The notes beneath the pieces are model-generated. The model was not told the DNA's origin, searched no databases, and saw only the letters and a list, made by a program, of their open reading frames with translations. The translations under genes were made by a program, and so were the position numbers. This document shows, piece by piece, positions 36,169-46,095 of a stretch of DNA of 64,000 nucleotides. The stretch is from assembly GCA_004791255.1 (NCBI GenBank), contig SRUQ01000002.1:527050-591049 (forward strand), read 5' to 3'. Numbering within the stretch: the stretch's first letter is position 1; each line of letters starts with the position of its first letter. This DNA comes from a bacterium M00.F.Ca.ET.205.01.1.1 (GTDB lineage Bacteria; Pseudomonadota; Alphaproteobacteria; Rhizobiales; Rhizobiaceae).

Positions 36169-36723
36169 ATGAAGGTCAAAGACGCAGATATCCTCATTAT
36201 TCCCGGCTACACCAATTCCGGACCGGAGCACTGGCAGACCCGCTGGCAGGCGAAGCTGTCGACCGCGCGGCGCGTCGAACAGGCGGAGTGGTCGAAACCG
36301 GTACGCGAGGACTGGACGGCGAGCGTGGCCACTGCGGTCAACGAAGCCGAGCGACCGGTGGTTCTGGTCGCGCATTCGCTGGGGGTCGCGGCGGCGGTGC
36401 AGGCCATCCCGCAATTCCGCAAGCCGGTCGCAGGCGCGTTCTTCGTGGCGCCGCCCGATGTCGCCAACGCCGAGATAAGGCCGAGGCACCTGATGACTTT
36501 CGGCCCCTATCCGCGCGAGCCCCTGCCCTTTCCCTCGATCGTGATCGCCAGCCGCAACGACCCGTTCTGCGCCTTCGATGTCGCCGAGGACATTGCGGGA
36601 GCATGGGGATCGCTGTTCATCGATGCCGGCGAAACCGGCCATCTAAGCGAGGATTCGGGCTTCGGACCCTGGCCCGAGGGGTCGATGACCTTCGCCAAAT
36701 TCCTGACCGACCTGAAGGCCTGA
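36169..36723 (+). CDS. RBBP9/YdeN-family serine hydrolase
   Basis: 184 residues from ATG 36169. LIIPGYTNSGPEHWQTRWQ opening, nucleophile elbow VAHSLGVAAAVQ, Asp near SRNDPFCAF and His in ETGHLSEDSGFGPWPEG, all characteristic of the RBBP9 family. Cytoplasmic. Confidence 0.9.
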   Translation: MKVKDADILIIPGYTNSGPEHWQTRWQAKLSTARRVEQAEWSKPVREDWTASVATAVNEAERPVVLVAHSLGVAAAVQAIPQFRKPVAGAFFVAPPDVANAEIRPRHLMTFGPYPREPLPFPSIVIASRNDPFCAFDVAEDIAGAWGSLFIDAGETGHLSEDSGFGPWPEGSMTFAKFLTDLKA

Positions 36724-36728
36724 GCGCG

Positions 36729-37502
36729 TCAGGCGCCGATCGAAGCCTTGATGTCTTTCAGCAAACTCTTGGCGCCCAGCGAAATCAGCGAATGTTCCGA
36801 TCCGGTGGCGAGCAAGCGATAGCCCATCGAGACGACGCGGCCGGCAATAGCCGGTTCGATGACGTAGATCGCGGCATGCTTGCCGGCCTTGCGGGTGCGC
36901 TCGGCGATCGAAGCGACGGTTTCCATCATGCTTTCCAGCGTCGAATTGATGGTCGCACCGTTGGACCAGGCGATCGAGAAATCCGACGGCCCGAGGAAGA
37001 TGCCGTCGATGCCTGGCGTGTCGAGGATGCCGTCGAGCGCGTCGAGCGCGGCACGCGTCTCGACCATGGCGAAAGCCATGGTGCGATCGTTAGTGTCGCG
37101 CAGCCATTCGGCATAGTCGCCCTTGCCGTGGCGCGGAAACGCATAGGTCGGACCCCAGGAGCGCTCGCCCAGCGGCGGATACTTCATTGCGGCTGCAAAC
37201 AGCCTGGCGTCCGCCACCGAATTGACCATCGGCGCAATAACCGCCTCCGCGCCGAAATCGAGCGCCCGGCTGGCCATGTCGAAACGGCCGACGGGGATGC
37301 GCACCAGCGCAGGCTTGCCGGTGGCGAGCACGGGGGCAAGACCACGCAACACGCTGTCTTCGTGATGCCCACCATGCTGCATGTCGAGCGTCACGGCATC
37401 GAAGCCCTGCCTGGCCACGATCTCGACGGTCAAGGCGTCCGGCACGCCCGACCAGGCGGTGACCAGCGTTTCGTCGGCGGCGAGGCGGGACTTGAGCGAC
37501 AT
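36729..37502 (-). CDS. HpcH/HpaI-family class II aldolase
   Basis: 257 residues. (beta/alpha)8 aldolase of the HpaI type that splits 2-keto-3-deoxy acids into pyruvate plus an aldehyde using a divalent metal. Motifs: AVTLDMQHGGHHEDSVL (general-base His), VETRAALDALDGILDTPGIDGIFLGPSDFS with the metal-binding Glu. Convergent with the RBBP9 gene, five bases apart. Confidence 0.9.
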   Translation of the reverse strand: MSLKSRLAADETLVTAWSGVPDALTVEIVARQGFDAVTLDMQHGGHHEDSVLRGLAPVLATGKPALVRIPVGRFDMASRALDFGAEAVIAPMVNSVADARLFAAAMKYPPLGERSWGPTYAFPRHGKGDYAEWLRDTNDRTMAFAMVETRAALDALDGILDTPGIDGIFLGPSDFSIAWSNGATINSTLESMMETVASIAERTRKAGKHAAIYVIEPAIAGRVVSMGYRLLATGSEHSLISLGAKSLLKDIKASIGA

Positions 37503-37526
37503 CTAATCTCTTTCCTTGTTAACATC

Positions 37527-37640
37527 GCATCGGCCCGAAAATCGGATCGATTTTCGGAAAGCACGATGCGAAAACGCTAATAGCGTTAGAGCGTACTTTG
37601 CGCGTCCAAAAGGACGCACGTCGCTCTAATGCAGTTTCAG
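37527..37640. repeat. Mosaic palindromic intergenic repeat (RIME-like)
   Basis: A chain of hairpins: CCGAAAATCG/CGATTTTCGG (37535-37544, 37548-37557), AACGCT/AGCGTT (37573-37578, 37582-37587) and GCGTCC/GGACGC (37602-37607, 37612-37617), inside GCATCG/CGATGC outer arms. The modular build matches Rhizobium intergenic mosaic elements. It fills most of the 268-bp gap 37503-37770. Confidence 0.65.
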
Positions 37641-37770
37641 CCGGAAACCGCGGCAAAGGCAAAGAAAAACCGCCCGGGCTAGCCAGGCGGTCGATTGGTC
37701 CAGCCATTCTTCGTCGCAGGGTCTGTCGCAAAACCGTGGGACACTTTTGCGGAACCTGCTTTGGCCCGGA

Positions 37771-38091
37771 TCAGGTGTTCTTAATCTGCTCGATTGCGTC
37801 CGCCATCAATTCGTCCATGGTGCGGCGGATCTGGTGATCGGACTGGGCGACGCCGGCGGCGTCGAAATCCTTGCGGATCTTGCGGAAGACGTCGTGGTCG
37901 CCGGCTTCCTCGATGTCGGCGACAACCACTTCCTTGGCATAGGCGTCGGCATCGGCGCCTGACTTTCCGAGCTTTTCGGCGGCCCACAGGCCGAGCGCCT
38001 TGTTGCGGCGGGCCGAGGCCTTGAACCGAAGCTCCTCGTCGAATGCGAATTTGCGCTCGAAGCCTTCTTCGCGGTCTTTCATGCTGCTCAT
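37771..38091 (-). CDS. DUF1476 protein, F1-ATPase inhibitor zeta-subunit type
   Basis: 106 residues from ATG 38091 behind GGAGGGA. Sequence MKDREEGFERKFAFDEELRFKASARRNKALGLWAAEKLG matches DUF1476, shown in Paracoccus to be the zeta subunit that blocks reverse ATP hydrolysis by F1Fo. Nearly all helical. Not linked to an atp operon here. Confidence 0.88.
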   Translation of the reverse strand: MSSMKDREEGFERKFAFDEELRFKASARRNKALGLWAAEKLGKSGADADAYAKEVVVADIEEAGDHDVFRKIRKDFDAAGVAQSDHQIRRTMDELMADAIEQIKNT

Positions 38092-38366
38092 GGCGTCCCT
38101 CCGGGTCAAATCCGATTCGTTGGCAGGTGAATATGTGTTGCCGAAGCACAAACCAAAAGGTCGCGGGCCGGTCAATACGCTTCATCGTATGCTGCGCTGC
38201 GGCATTTCAGTCTCTAAACCGGTTGATTGCAAGGATTTGCCGATTGAGCAAACGATGTGATTGGGATAGACCCGGCATTGAACCCCAACCGTCGCCGCAC
38301 TAATTTAGGCAGACGGACAGGAACTGGTCGCTTGCCGCCTGCCCGCAAATCCAGAGAAAAAATCAG

Positions 38367-39161
38367 ATGAAAAATCGCCGCCGCATTTATGAAGGCAAGG
38401 CCAAGATCCTCTATGAGGGACCGGAGCCGGGCACGTTGATCCAGTTCTTCAAGGACGACGCCACCGCTTTCAACAAGAAGAAGCACGAAGTGGTTGACGG
38501 CAAGGGCGTGCTCAACAACCGCATTTCCGAGCACATCTTCAACCACTTGAACCGCATGGGCATCCCGACCCACTTCATCCGCCGGCTCAACATGCGCGAG
38601 CAGCTGATCAAGGAAGTCGAGATCATCCCGCTCGAAGTGGTGGTGCGCAACGTCGCCGCCGGCTCGCTGTCGAAGCGCCTCGGCATCGATGAAGGCACCG
38701 TCCTGCCGCGCTCGATCATTGAATTCTATTACAAGGCCGACGCGCTCGACGACCCGATGGTGTCGGAAGAGCACATCACCGCCTTCGGCTGGGCGAGCCC
38801 GCAGGAGATCGACGACATCATGGCGCTAGCCATCCGCGTCAACGACTTCCTGTCCGGCCTGTTCATGGGCGTCGGCATCCAGCTCGTCGACTTCAAGATC
38901 GAATGCGGCCGCCTGTTCGAGGGCGACATGATGCGCATCGTCGTCGCCGACGAGATTTCGCCCGATTCGTGCCGGCTGTGGGACGTGGCGACGCAGGACA
39001 AGCTCGACAAGGACCGCTTCCGCCGCGACATGGGCGGCCTCGTCGAAGCCTATCAGGAAGTTGCCCGCCGCCTCGGCATCATGAATGAGAACGAGCCTGT
39101 GCGCCCCACCGGCCCGGTGCTGGTCGCCTCGACCGATGGCCTCAAAGGCAAGCCGCACTGA
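38367..39161 (+). CDS. purC: SAICAR synthetase (phosphoribosylaminoimidazole-succinocarboxamide synthase)
   Basis: 264 residues. Catalyses the ATP-dependent joining of CAIR and aspartate. [37 protein letters not shown] and the [10 protein letters not shown] / [11 protein letters not shown] blocks are diagnostic. Heads the purC-purS-purQ unit; a 35-bp gap to purS. Confidence 0.97.
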   Translation: MKNRRRIYEGKAKILYEGPEPGTLIQFFKDDATAFNKKKHEVVDGKGVLNNRISEHIFNHLNRMGIPTHFIRRLNMREQLIKEVEIIPLEVVVRNVAAGSLSKRLGIDEGTVLPRSIIEFYYKADALDDPMVSEEHITAFGWASPQEIDDIMALAIRVNDFLSGLFMGVGIQLVDFKIECGRLFEGDMMRIVVADEISPDSCRLWDVATQDKLDKDRFRRDMGGLVEAYQEVARRLGIMNENEPVRPTGPVLVASTDGLKGKPH

Positions 39162-39196
39162 CAGCGGCTTGCGATCCAAGAAATTCGAACAGGAGC

Positions 39197-39448
39197 ATGT
39201 CCAGCGTGATCAAGGCCCGCATTACCGTCACCCTCAAGAACGGCGTGCTCGACCCGCAAGGCAAGGCGATCGAACACGCGCTGTCGGGGCTGGGCTTCGA
39301 CGGCGTCGGCCAGGTGCGCCAGGGCAAGGTGTTCGACGTCGAACTCGCCGGGACCGACAAGGCCAAGGCCGAGGCCGACCTCAAGACCATGTGCGACAAG
39401 CTGCTGGCGAACACGGTGATCGAGAACTTCGCGGTGGAGATCGCCTGA
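39197..39448 (+). CDS. purS: FGAM synthase subunit PurS
   Basis: 83 residues ([45 protein letters not shown]). Small structural subunit that bridges PurL and PurQ and guides ammonia in the split FGAM synthase. One-base gap to purQ. Confidence 0.95.
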   Translation: MSSVIKARITVTLKNGVLDPQGKAIEHALSGLGFDGVGQVRQGKVFDVELAGTDKAKAEADLKTMCDKLLANTVIENFAVEIA

Positions 39449-39449
39449 T

Positions 39450-40118
39450 ATGAAATCCGCCGTCGTCCTCCTGCCTGGCCTCAACCGCGACCGCGACATG
39501 ATCGCGGCGCTGACCAAGATTTCCGGGCAGGCGCCGGCAACCGTCTGGCAGACCGACACTGAAATTCCCGATGTCGACCTGATCGCCATTCCCGGCGGCT
39601 TTTCCTTCGGCGACTATCTGCGCTGCGGCGCCATTGCGGCGCGCATGCCGGTCATGCGGGCGGTGGCCGAAAAGGCCGCCAAGGGCGTCATGGTCATCGG
39701 CGTCTGCAACGGCTTCCAGATCCTGGTCGAGGCCGGCCTGCTGCCGGGCGCCCTGATGCGCAACTCTTCGCTGAAATTCGTCTGCCGGCAGGTGAAGCTC
39801 GAGATCAGCAACGCCAACACCATGTTCACCCGCCGCTACCAGCCGGGCCAGATCATCCGCTCGCCGGTGGCGCACCATGACGGCAACTACTTTGCCGATG
39901 CCGAGACGCTTGCCAGGATCGAGGGCGAAGGCCAGGTCGTGTTCCGCTATGCCGAGGGCACCAATCCCAACGGTTCGATCAACGACATCGCCGGCATCAT
40001 CAGCGAGCGCGGCAATGTGCTCGGGCTGATGCCGCATCCCGAAAACTTGATCGAAGCGGCCCATGGCGGCAGCGACGGCCGGGCTCTGTTCGAAGGCGCT
40101 CTCGGCATCGCCGCCTGA
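39450..40118 (+). CDS. purQ: FGAM synthase glutaminase subunit PurQ
   Basis: 222 residues, class I glutamine amidotransferase. Nucleophile Cys86 in [11 protein letters not shown], oxyanion [13 protein letters not shown], and His/Glu in MPHPENL. Hydrolyses glutamine and passes ammonia to PurL (43164-45395). Confidence 0.97.
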   Translation: MKSAVVLLPGLNRDRDMIAALTKISGQAPATVWQTDTEIPDVDLIAIPGGFSFGDYLRCGAIAARMPVMRAVAEKAAKGVMVIGVCNGFQILVEAGLLPGALMRNSSLKFVCRQVKLEISNANTMFTRRYQPGQIIRSPVAHHDGNYFADAETLARIEGEGQVVFRYAEGTNPNGSINDIAGIISERGNVLGLMPHPENLIEAAHGGSDGRALFEGALGIAA

Positions 40119-40163
40119 TATTTCTCGAAAAAAATTCCTCCCGAACGCGCGAGCGGCCTGAGC

Positions 40164-40574
40164 ATGAGACTGACGATTGCCCGCCTTGTTCTCCTGGCTG
40201 CCGCAGGTGCGGCATTGGCGTCCTGCCAGTCCAGTCCGAAATCCGCGCCGGTGCCTTCGGGCAAAAGCGCTTCGTTGCTGGCCATGGAACAGGTGGCGAT
40301 ATCAGCGCACAAATGCTGGATCGCCAGCAAGGATCCGGCCTTCAAATCCTACCAGATGGCCAATGAACTGAATTCGTTCAGCGGCACGCCGCGCTTCCTG
40401 CTGGTGCCGGCCAAGCACTATGGCGGCAAGCCGTTGCTGGTGGTGCAGGCGCAAGGCGGTTCGAGCCGCGTCGACGTGTTCGGTCCGCTGACGAACGATC
40501 CGCTCGGCGCCCGCATCGGTTCGGATATCGCCCGCTGGCAGGCCGGCAACCCCTCCTGCACGGCTGCGGGGTAA
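40164..40574 (+). CDS. Small predicted lipoprotein
   Basis: 136 residues with signal and lipobox LASC (Cys about residue 21). The rest (EQVAISAHKCWIASKDPAFKSYQMANELNSFSGTPRFLLVPAKHYGGKPLLVVQAQ) is unassigned. A second and third Cys (HKCW, PSCT) may pair. Sits inside the purine block but unlikely to be part of the pathway. Confidence 0.75.
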   Translation: MRLTIARLVLLAAAGAALASCQSSPKSAPVPSGKSASLLAMEQVAISAHKCWIASKDPAFKSYQMANELNSFSGTPRFLLVPAKHYGGKPLLVVQAQGGSSRVDVFGPLTNDPLGARIGSDIARWQAGNPSCTAAG

Positions 40575-40581
40575 GCTTGCG

Positions 40582-41229
40582 ATGGGCCGGCTCCCGCAGG
40601 TAGCGGGACTGGCCGTCGGGGTGATCGCCCTTGTCCTGCAGTTCGCGATCACCATACCCGCATCGATGGAAGCCGGCCGCAACCTGCCTGGCTCCATCAT
40701 CTTCCTATTCAGCTACTTCACCATCCTGACCAATATCGGCGCGGTGCTCGTCCACGCCTCGCTGCTGTCTTCCACCGGCTACGCCTGGCTGCCTGCCTTC
40801 GCCGGGCCGCGCATGCGGGCGGGGGTCGCGGTTTCGATCACCATGGTGTCGATCATCTATATCACAGTGCTGGCCGGGCTCGTGCAGATGCAGGGCCTGT
40901 TCCTGCTCTGCGACGTGCTGCTGCACTATGTGATGCCGGCGCTGTTCGTGCTGTGGTGGCTGGTGACCGGCGCCGATGGGTCAACGCGCTGGAGCGACAT
41001 CTCCTGGTGGATGGTCTATCCGCTCAGCTATCTGGCCTATGTCCTGGTGCGCGCGCCAATCGCCGGCGAAGTGCCCTACCCGTTCCTCGACGTGGCGAAG
41101 AACGGCGCGGCCAGCGTCGCCTGGTCGGCGCTGGTCACGACCGGGCTGTTCGTCGTGCTGTGCGTGATCGCCGTATTCGTCGACCATGGCGTCGCCCGGT
41201 TGCGGAAATCGCCTCTCCCAACGAGGTAG
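40582..41229 (+). CDS. Pr6Pr-family membrane protein
   Basis: 215 residues with six hydrophobic spans, including VIALVLQFAITIPASM, GSIIFLFSYFTILTNIGAVLVH, VSIIYITVLAGL and LVTTGLFVVLCVIAVFVDH. FSYFTILTNI and the W-rich WSDISWWMVYPLSYLAYVLVR are typical of the Pr6Pr (FAR-17a/AIG1-like) family. Function unknown. Confidence 0.82.
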   Translation: MGRLPQVAGLAVGVIALVLQFAITIPASMEAGRNLPGSIIFLFSYFTILTNIGAVLVHASLLSSTGYAWLPAFAGPRMRAGVAVSITMVSIIYITVLAGLVQMQGLFLLCDVLLHYVMPALFVLWWLVTGADGSTRWSDISWWMVYPLSYLAYVLVRAPIAGEVPYPFLDVAKNGAASVAWSALVTTGLFVVLCVIAVFVDHGVARLRKSPLPTR

Positions 41230-41250
41230 GAACAGCAGATCGGGGCAGGA

Positions 41251-41502
41251 TCAGTCCCAGAACGGCCTGATGCCTTCGCGGTGGGCGTCGCAGCGCGTGA
41301 CACCGATATCCTTGAGCTGCTCGTCCGTCATCTCCAGCAGCACCAATCGGCTGCGGCGGCGCTCCAGCAAATGGTCGAGCCAGCGCGCCAGCGACGTGAT
41401 AACGCGCACCCAGCGGCTGACAAAGCCGCGCTGCACTGATGGACGCTGGGACCGCACCTGAAAATCGGGGGTTGCGTGGAGAATTGTCTCGATTGTATCC
41501 AT
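41251..41502 (-). CDS. DUF1127 (YjiS-like) protein
   Basis: 83 residues from ATG 41502. C-terminal DUF1127 module: ARWLDHLLERRRSRLVLLEMTDEQLKDIGVTRCDAHREG. Shares a 94-bp divergent intergenic region with the MocR regulator at 41597, which contains two palindromes, so the two may be co-regulated. Confidence 0.85.
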   Translation of the reverse strand: MDTIETILHATPDFQVRSQRPSVQRGFVSRWVRVITSLARWLDHLLERRRSRLVLLEMTDEQLKDIGVTRCDAHREGIRPFWD

Positions 41503-41523
41503 TTTTCTTCTGCCAAAAGCTTC

Positions 41524-41549
41524 GAATTGCACCGTTTCTGATGCAATTC
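41524..41549. promoter_or_regulatory. Inverted repeat near the DUF1127 start
   Basis: Arms GAATTGCA and TGCAATTC (8 bp, perfect) separated by 10 bases, just upstream of the DUF1127 ATG. Candidate operator or 5' hairpin. Confidence 0.45.
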
Positions 41550-41565
41550 TCATATGTATTGACTC

Positions 41566-41580
41566 ATTGTGCGGCACAAT
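41566..41580. promoter_or_regulatory. Operator candidate ATTGTGC-G-GCACAAT
   Basis: Perfect 7-bp arms around one base, directly downstream of TTGACT (41559-41564) and 17 bases before the MocR start. A further pair, ACAAT/ATTGT, overlaps it at 41576-41592. The placement fits autoregulation by the MocR/GntR protein. Confidence 0.5.
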
Positions 41581-41596
41581 ATAGAAAATTGTCACC

Positions 41597-43009
41597 ATGA
41601 CAAATTGGCTCCCCGACCTCGCCGCCGGCACCGGTCCGCTCTATCAGCGGCTTGCCGACACCATCGAGTCCGACATCGACAAGGGCGTCATCGGCGCCGG
41701 AGCGAAGCTGCCGCCGCAGCGCGACCTCGCCTACGACATCGGCGCAACCGTCGGCACCGTCGGCCGGGCCTACCAGCTGCTGCGCGAGCGCGGGCTGGTC
41801 AGCGGCGAGGTCGGGCGTGGCACCTATGTCCTCGGCCATCGTGCCGATGGCGTTAAGCCCGACGCTCCCGATGTCGGCGTGGAAGGCACGCGCCACGTCG
41901 ATGCGCCCAAAGGCAAGTTGCGTTTCGACAGCACGGCGGCGCCGGACACCGACCAGGGCACCATCGTCGCCGACGTCCTGTCGCGCGTGGCACAAGACCA
42001 TCCGCATGAGATTTCCAGCTACACGCGCGATTTTCCCCAACGCTGGTATGAGGCCGGCGCCCGCTGGCTGTCGCGCAATTCATTTCGACCAGCCGCCGAC
42101 GCCATTGTGCCGACGCTTGGCACCCATGCCGCGGTGATAGCGGCGATCGCGGCACTGACAACGCCCGGCGATTATGTTGCCTTCGAGCACCTCACCTACT
42201 CGCAGATTTCGCGCAGCGCCGGCCTGATCGGTCGCCGCACAGCACTTGTGGCATCGGATCAAGAAGGCATCGATCCTGACGACTTCGAGCGTGTCTGTGC
42301 GCAGAAGCATCCAAAAATGATGTTCCTGATGCCGGCGGTCCAGAACCCGACGCTGACGATCCTGCCGGCAGAGCGACGCCAGGCCATCGCCCGGATCGCG
42401 CGCGAATACAATGTCGTGCTCATCGAGGACGACCTCTATGGCGGGCTGACCGACGAGGCCACGCCGCTACTGGCCGAATATGCGCCCGAGCGCACCATCG
42501 TTGCCGGCGGCCTGTCGAAATCGGTTGCCGCCGGGGTTCGCGGCGGCTGGCTGTCTTGCCCGCCCGCCTATCGCCATCGCATCCGCGTCGCCCACAAGAT
42601 GATGACCGGCGGCATGCCGTTCCTGCTGGCCGAGGTGAATGCCCGGCTGGTGCTGTCCGGCCAGGCGAGCGACATCCGCAAGCGCAGCATCGCCGAAATC
42701 GGCGCCCGCATCGCCATCGTACGGCAGACTTTGGCCGGCTTCGACTTCAAATCGAATGACAGGGTGCCCTTCGTCTGGCTCACTTTGCCCGATCCCTGGC
42801 TTTCCGGCACCTTCAAGAACGCCTGTCTGGAACATGGCGTGCTGATCGACGACGAGGACGAGTTCAAGGCCGGGCGCTCCGAACAGGTGTTCCATGGCGT
42901 GCGTTTCGGCGTTTCGCAGCCGAGGCAGCGCGGGGATGTCGCCGAAGGCGTCGCGGTGATCCGGCGGCTGCTCGAAGAAGGCCGTGCCGGTTACGACAGC
43001 TTTTCCTGA
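41597..43009 (+). CDS. MocR-type GntR regulator with PLP aminotransferase domain
   Basis: 470 residues. N-terminal winged helix (PLYQRLADTIESDIDKGVIGAGAKLPPQRDLAYDIGATVGTVGRAYQLLRERGLV) and a fold-type I aminotransferase domain with the PLP lysine in VAGGLSKSVAAGVRGGW and FLMPAVQNPTLTILPAERR. MocR proteins sense PLP or an amine and act on adjacent genes, so the divergent DUF1127 gene is the obvious target besides itself. Confidence 0.92.
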   Translation: MTNWLPDLAAGTGPLYQRLADTIESDIDKGVIGAGAKLPPQRDLAYDIGATVGTVGRAYQLLRERGLVSGEVGRGTYVLGHRADGVKPDAPDVGVEGTRHVDAPKGKLRFDSTAAPDTDQGTIVADVLSRVAQDHPHEISSYTRDFPQRWYEAGARWLSRNSFRPAADAIVPTLGTHAAVIAAIAALTTPGDYVAFEHLTYSQISRSAGLIGRRTALVASDQEGIDPDDFERVCAQKHPKMMFLMPAVQNPTLTILPAERRQAIARIAREYNVVLIEDDLYGGLTDEATPLLAEYAPERTIVAGGLSKSVAAGVRGGWLSCPPAYRHRIRVAHKMMTGGMPFLLAEVNARLVLSGQASDIRKRSIAEIGARIAIVRQTLAGFDFKSNDRVPFVWLTLPDPWLSGTFKNACLEHGVLIDDEDEFKAGRSEQVFHGVRFGVSQPRQRGDVAEGVAVIRRLLEEGRAGYDSFS

Positions 43010-43163
43010 GCCGCGAGGACCCTCGCCTGGGAATGCGCGACATTGCCTTGTGGCTTTGTCCTGTTTTCGAGCGTTTTTCGTCATTCCATGGGTGTATCGG
43101 CCTGCCGGCTTGCGATAAGAGGGGACTCAAAATCCCAGCTCCCACGGATAAAAATCGCTGCCC

Positions 43164-45395
43164 ATGACCATTTCCAATTCCGTGCCGATCACCCCGGAAC
43201 TCATCGCCGCGCACGGGCTGAAGCCCGACGAATACCAGCGCATCCTCGACCTTGTCGGACGCGAACCGAGCTTCACCGAACTCGGCATCTTCTCGGCGAT
43301 GTGGAACGAGCACTGCTCCTATAAATCCTCGAAGAAATGGCTGCGCACGCTGCCGACCACCGGTCCGCAGGTCATCCAGGGCCCGGGCGAGAATGCCGGC
43401 GTGGTCGACATCGGCGATGGCGACTGCGTCGTCTTCAAGATGGAAAGCCACAACCACCCCTCTTTCATCGAGCCCTACCAGGGTGCCGCGACCGGCGTCG
43501 GCGGCATTTTGCGCGACGTCTTCACCATGGGCGCACGGCCGATCGCCGCCATGAACGCGCTACGCTTCGGTGCGCCCGACCATGCCAAGACCCGTCATCT
43601 GGTCGCCGGCGTCGTTTCCGGCGTCGGCGGCTACGGCAACGCCTTCGGCGTGCCGACAGTTGGCGGCGAGGTCAATTTCGACGCCCGCTACAACGGCAAC
43701 ATCCTGGTCAACGCGTTTGCGGCGGGCCTGGCCAAGACCAATGCCATCTTCCTGTCCGAGGCCAAGGGCGTTGGCCTGCCGGTTGTCTATCTCGGCGCCA
43801 AGACCGGCCGCGACGGCGTCGGCGGCGCCACCATGGCCTCGGCCGAATTCGACGACAAGATCGACGAGAAGCGCCCGACCGTGCAGGTCGGCGACCCCTT
43901 CACCGAAAAATGCCTGCTGGAAGCCAGCCTCGAACTGATGGCCTCGGGCGCGGTCATCGCTATACAGGACATGGGCGCGGCCGGCCTCACCTGCTCCGCC
44001 GTCGAGATGGGCGCCAAGGGCGACCTCGGCATCGAGCTCGACCTCGACAAGGTGCCGGTGCGCGAAGAGCGCATGAGCGCCTATGAGATGATGCTGTCGG
44101 AAAGCCAGGAGCGCATGCTGATGGTGCTGCGCCCCGAAAAAGAGAAGGAAGCCGAGGCGATCTTCCACAAATGGGGGCTCGACTTCGCCATCGTCGGCAA
44201 GACCACCGACGATCTGCGCTTCCGCGTGCTGCACCAGGGTGACCAGGTCGCCGACCTGCCGATCAAGGATCTCGGCGACAAGGCGCCGGAATATGACCGC
44301 CCCTGGATCGAGCCGAAGAAGCCGGCGCCGCTTGCCGCCAATGACGTGCCGCAGGCCGATGTCGCCGATGCGCTGCTGAAGCTGCTCGGCGGACCCGACC
44401 TTTCGTCGCGGCGCTGGGTGTGGGAACAGTACGACACGCTGATCCAGGGCAATTCGCTGCAGCTTCCCGGTGGCGACGCAGGCGTGGTGCGGGTCGAGGG
44501 CCATCCGACCAAGGCGCTGGCCTTTTCCTCCGACGTGACGCCGCGTTATTGCGAGGCCGACCCCTATGAAGGCGGCAAGCAGGCGGTGGCCGAATGCTGG
44601 CGCAACCTGACCGCCACCGGCGCGCTGCCGCTGGCCGCCACCGACAATCTCAATTTCGGCAACCCCGAGCGGCCCGAAATCATGGGCCAGCTGATAGGCG
44701 CGGTGAAGGGCATCGGCGACGCCTGCCGGGCGCTCGGCTTCCCGATCGTGTCGGGCAATGTCTCGCTCTACAACGAGACCAATGGCCAGGGGATCCTGCC
44801 GACACCGACCATCGGCGGCGTCGGTTTGATCGACGACTGGTCGAAAATGGTGCGGACCGGCTTTGCGGCGCAAGGCCAGATGATCCTGCTCGTCGGCGCA
44901 CCCGCCTCCTGGGGCACGCATCTCGGGCAGTCGGTCTATATGCGCGATATCCACAGCCGTGCCGACGGCCCGCCGCCGCCGGTCGACCTCGCGCATGAGA
45001 AGCGCGTCGGCGACCATGTGCGCGCGCTGATCGCGTCCGGCATCGTCACGGCGGCGCACGACGTCTCCGATGGCGGCATTGCGGTGGCGCTGGCCGAAAT
45101 GGCGATGGCGTCCGGCATCGGCGCGACCGTTCCCGGGCTTGTCGGCACCGATCCGATCCCGGTCTGGTTCGGCGAGGACCAGGGCCGCTATCTCCTGACG
45201 CTGTCGATCGATCCGCATGGCGAGGCGTGGGATGCCATCCGCAAGCAGCAGGGCGAACTCGGTATCTTCGCGCCGTGGGTCGGCTCGACCGGCGGCAACA
45301 CGCTGAAGCTTGGCGATGCCAGGGCGATCCCGGTCAGCGACCTGAGCGCCGCCCACGAAGGCTGGTTCCCCCGCTTCATGGACCAGGCCAGTTGA
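43164..45395 (+). CDS. purL: FGAM synthase large subunit PurL
   Basis: 743 residues, the short PurL that needs PurS and Pur[57 protein letters not shown] and [15 protein letters not shown] are diagnostic ATP-grasp-like PurM-fold motifs. 154 bp of leader separates it from the MocR gene, so it probably has its own promoter. Confidence 0.97.
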   Translation: MTISNSVPITPELIAAHGLKPDEYQRILDLVGREPSFTELGIFSAMWNEHCSYKSSKKWLRTLPTTGPQVIQGPGENAGVVDIGDGDCVVFKMESHNHPSFIEPYQGAATGVGGILRDVFTMGARPIAAMNALRFGAPDHAKTRHLVAGVVSGVGGYGNAFGVPTVGGEVNFDARYNGNILVNAFAAGLAKTNAIFLSEAKGVGLPVVYLGAKTGRDGVGGATMASAEFDDKIDEKRPTVQVGDPFTEKCLLEASLELMASGAVIAIQDMGAAGLTCSAVEMGAKGDLGIELDLDKVPVREERMSAYEMMLSESQERMLMVLRPEKEKEAEAIFHKWGLDFAIVGKTTDDLRFRVLHQGDQVADLPIKDLGDKAPEYDRPWIEPKKPAPLAANDVPQADVADALLKLLGGPDLSSRRWVWEQYDTLIQGNSLQLPGGDAGVVRVEGHPTKALAFSSDVTPRYCEADPYEGGKQAVAECWRNLTATGALPLAATDNLNFGNPERPEIMGQLIGAVKGIGDACRALGFPIVSGNVSLYNETNGQGILPTPTIGGVGLIDDWSKMVRTGFAAQGQMILLVGAPASWGTHLGQSVYMRDIHSRADGPPPPVDLAHEKRVGDHVRALIASGIVTAAHDVSDGGIAVALAEMAMASGIGATVPGLVGTDPIPVWFGEDQGRYLLTLSIDPHGEAWDAIRKQQGELGIFAPWVGSTGGNTLKLGDARAIPVSDLSAAHEGWFPRFMDQAS

Positions 45396-45402
45396 CGAGA
45401 GC

Positions 45403-45975
45403 ATGATCCCGAAAAGTGGAAACCGGTTTTCGGAAAAGATCCTGCTCAATCATAAGAAACTGGCTGTCAGAGCGCTGCTTGCAGTCGTTTTCTGGCCGTC
45501 GCTGTTCTTCTTCTGGTGCCTCGGCCCGTTCGTCTTCTTCCTGCTGTCGACGACGTCGAGCGAGGTCTGCCCGCGCCTGGAAACGCGCACAGATTTTCTT
45601 GCCGCGGCCAACGGCACGCTGCCGACGCTCGCCCTGCAGAACCTGATCTATGCGGTTCCGATCGTCTGCCTGGTACTTTGGAACCGGCTTCTACCGGAGC
45701 CGGCGCGGGCAAGACGTATCATCACCTGCATCAAGCTTTTCATTGCCGCGGCCGTCATCGGCGCGCTGTGGGAATACGGCTCTTCGCTTGTCTGCGACGG
45801 CTACGGCCAGCAGTTCTTCTCGCCGGCGTGGCAGATGAGCAGCTACCTGCCGATCGCCAATTTGGTGCTCAACATCCCGCTCTATGTGCTGGTCTTCAGC
45901 CTCGGCCGCGCCTTTTCGATGCGCGAGGATGATCCCGCGAACGATGCAATCCATCCGGACGGGATGACCTCGTAA
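45403..45975 (+). CDS. Membrane protein, unknown, with repeat-derived N-terminus
   Basis: 190 residues. Three or four hydrophobic spans (LLAVVFWPSLFFFWCLGPFVFFLL, LIYAVPIVCLVLW, LFIAAAVIGALWEYG, LVLNIPLYVLVFSLG). The first 13 codons, MIPKSGNRFSEKI, are translated from a dispersed rhizobial repeat (45405-45440). No other in-frame ATG precedes the first transmembrane segment. No family recognised. Confidence 0.65.
   Translation: MIPKSGNRFSEKILLNHKKLAVRALLAVVFWPSLFFFWCLGPFVFFLLSTTSSEVCPRLETRTDFLAAANGTLPTLALQNLIYAVPIVCLVLWNRLLPEPARARRIITCIKLFIAAAVIGALWEYGSSLVCDGYGQQFFSPAWQMSSYLPIANLVLNIPLYVLVFSLGRAFSMREDDPANDAIHPDGMTS
45405..45440. repeat. Dispersed palindromic repeat inside the start of a CDS
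   Basis: CATGATCCCGAAAAGTGG followed by AACCGGTTTTCGGAAAAG; the inner arms CCGAAAA and TTTTCGG form a hairpin. The module is common in rhizobial intergenic DNA. Confidence 0.65.
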
Positions 45976-46095
45976 ACCCAATCGGCCTGGCTGTGGACGG
46001 AACCGCTTCAATCCCGACCGGAAAGGCTTTAGGTTTAGGCGACTCTCATCGCACGGGCGGCCACGCCGCCGCCCGCCCGAAACAGGAATTCCCTC

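Noticed and set aside
43560-45449. 629-codon frame antisense to purL
   Set aside because: Purely antisense to a fully conserved gene; no domain or ribosome-binding site.
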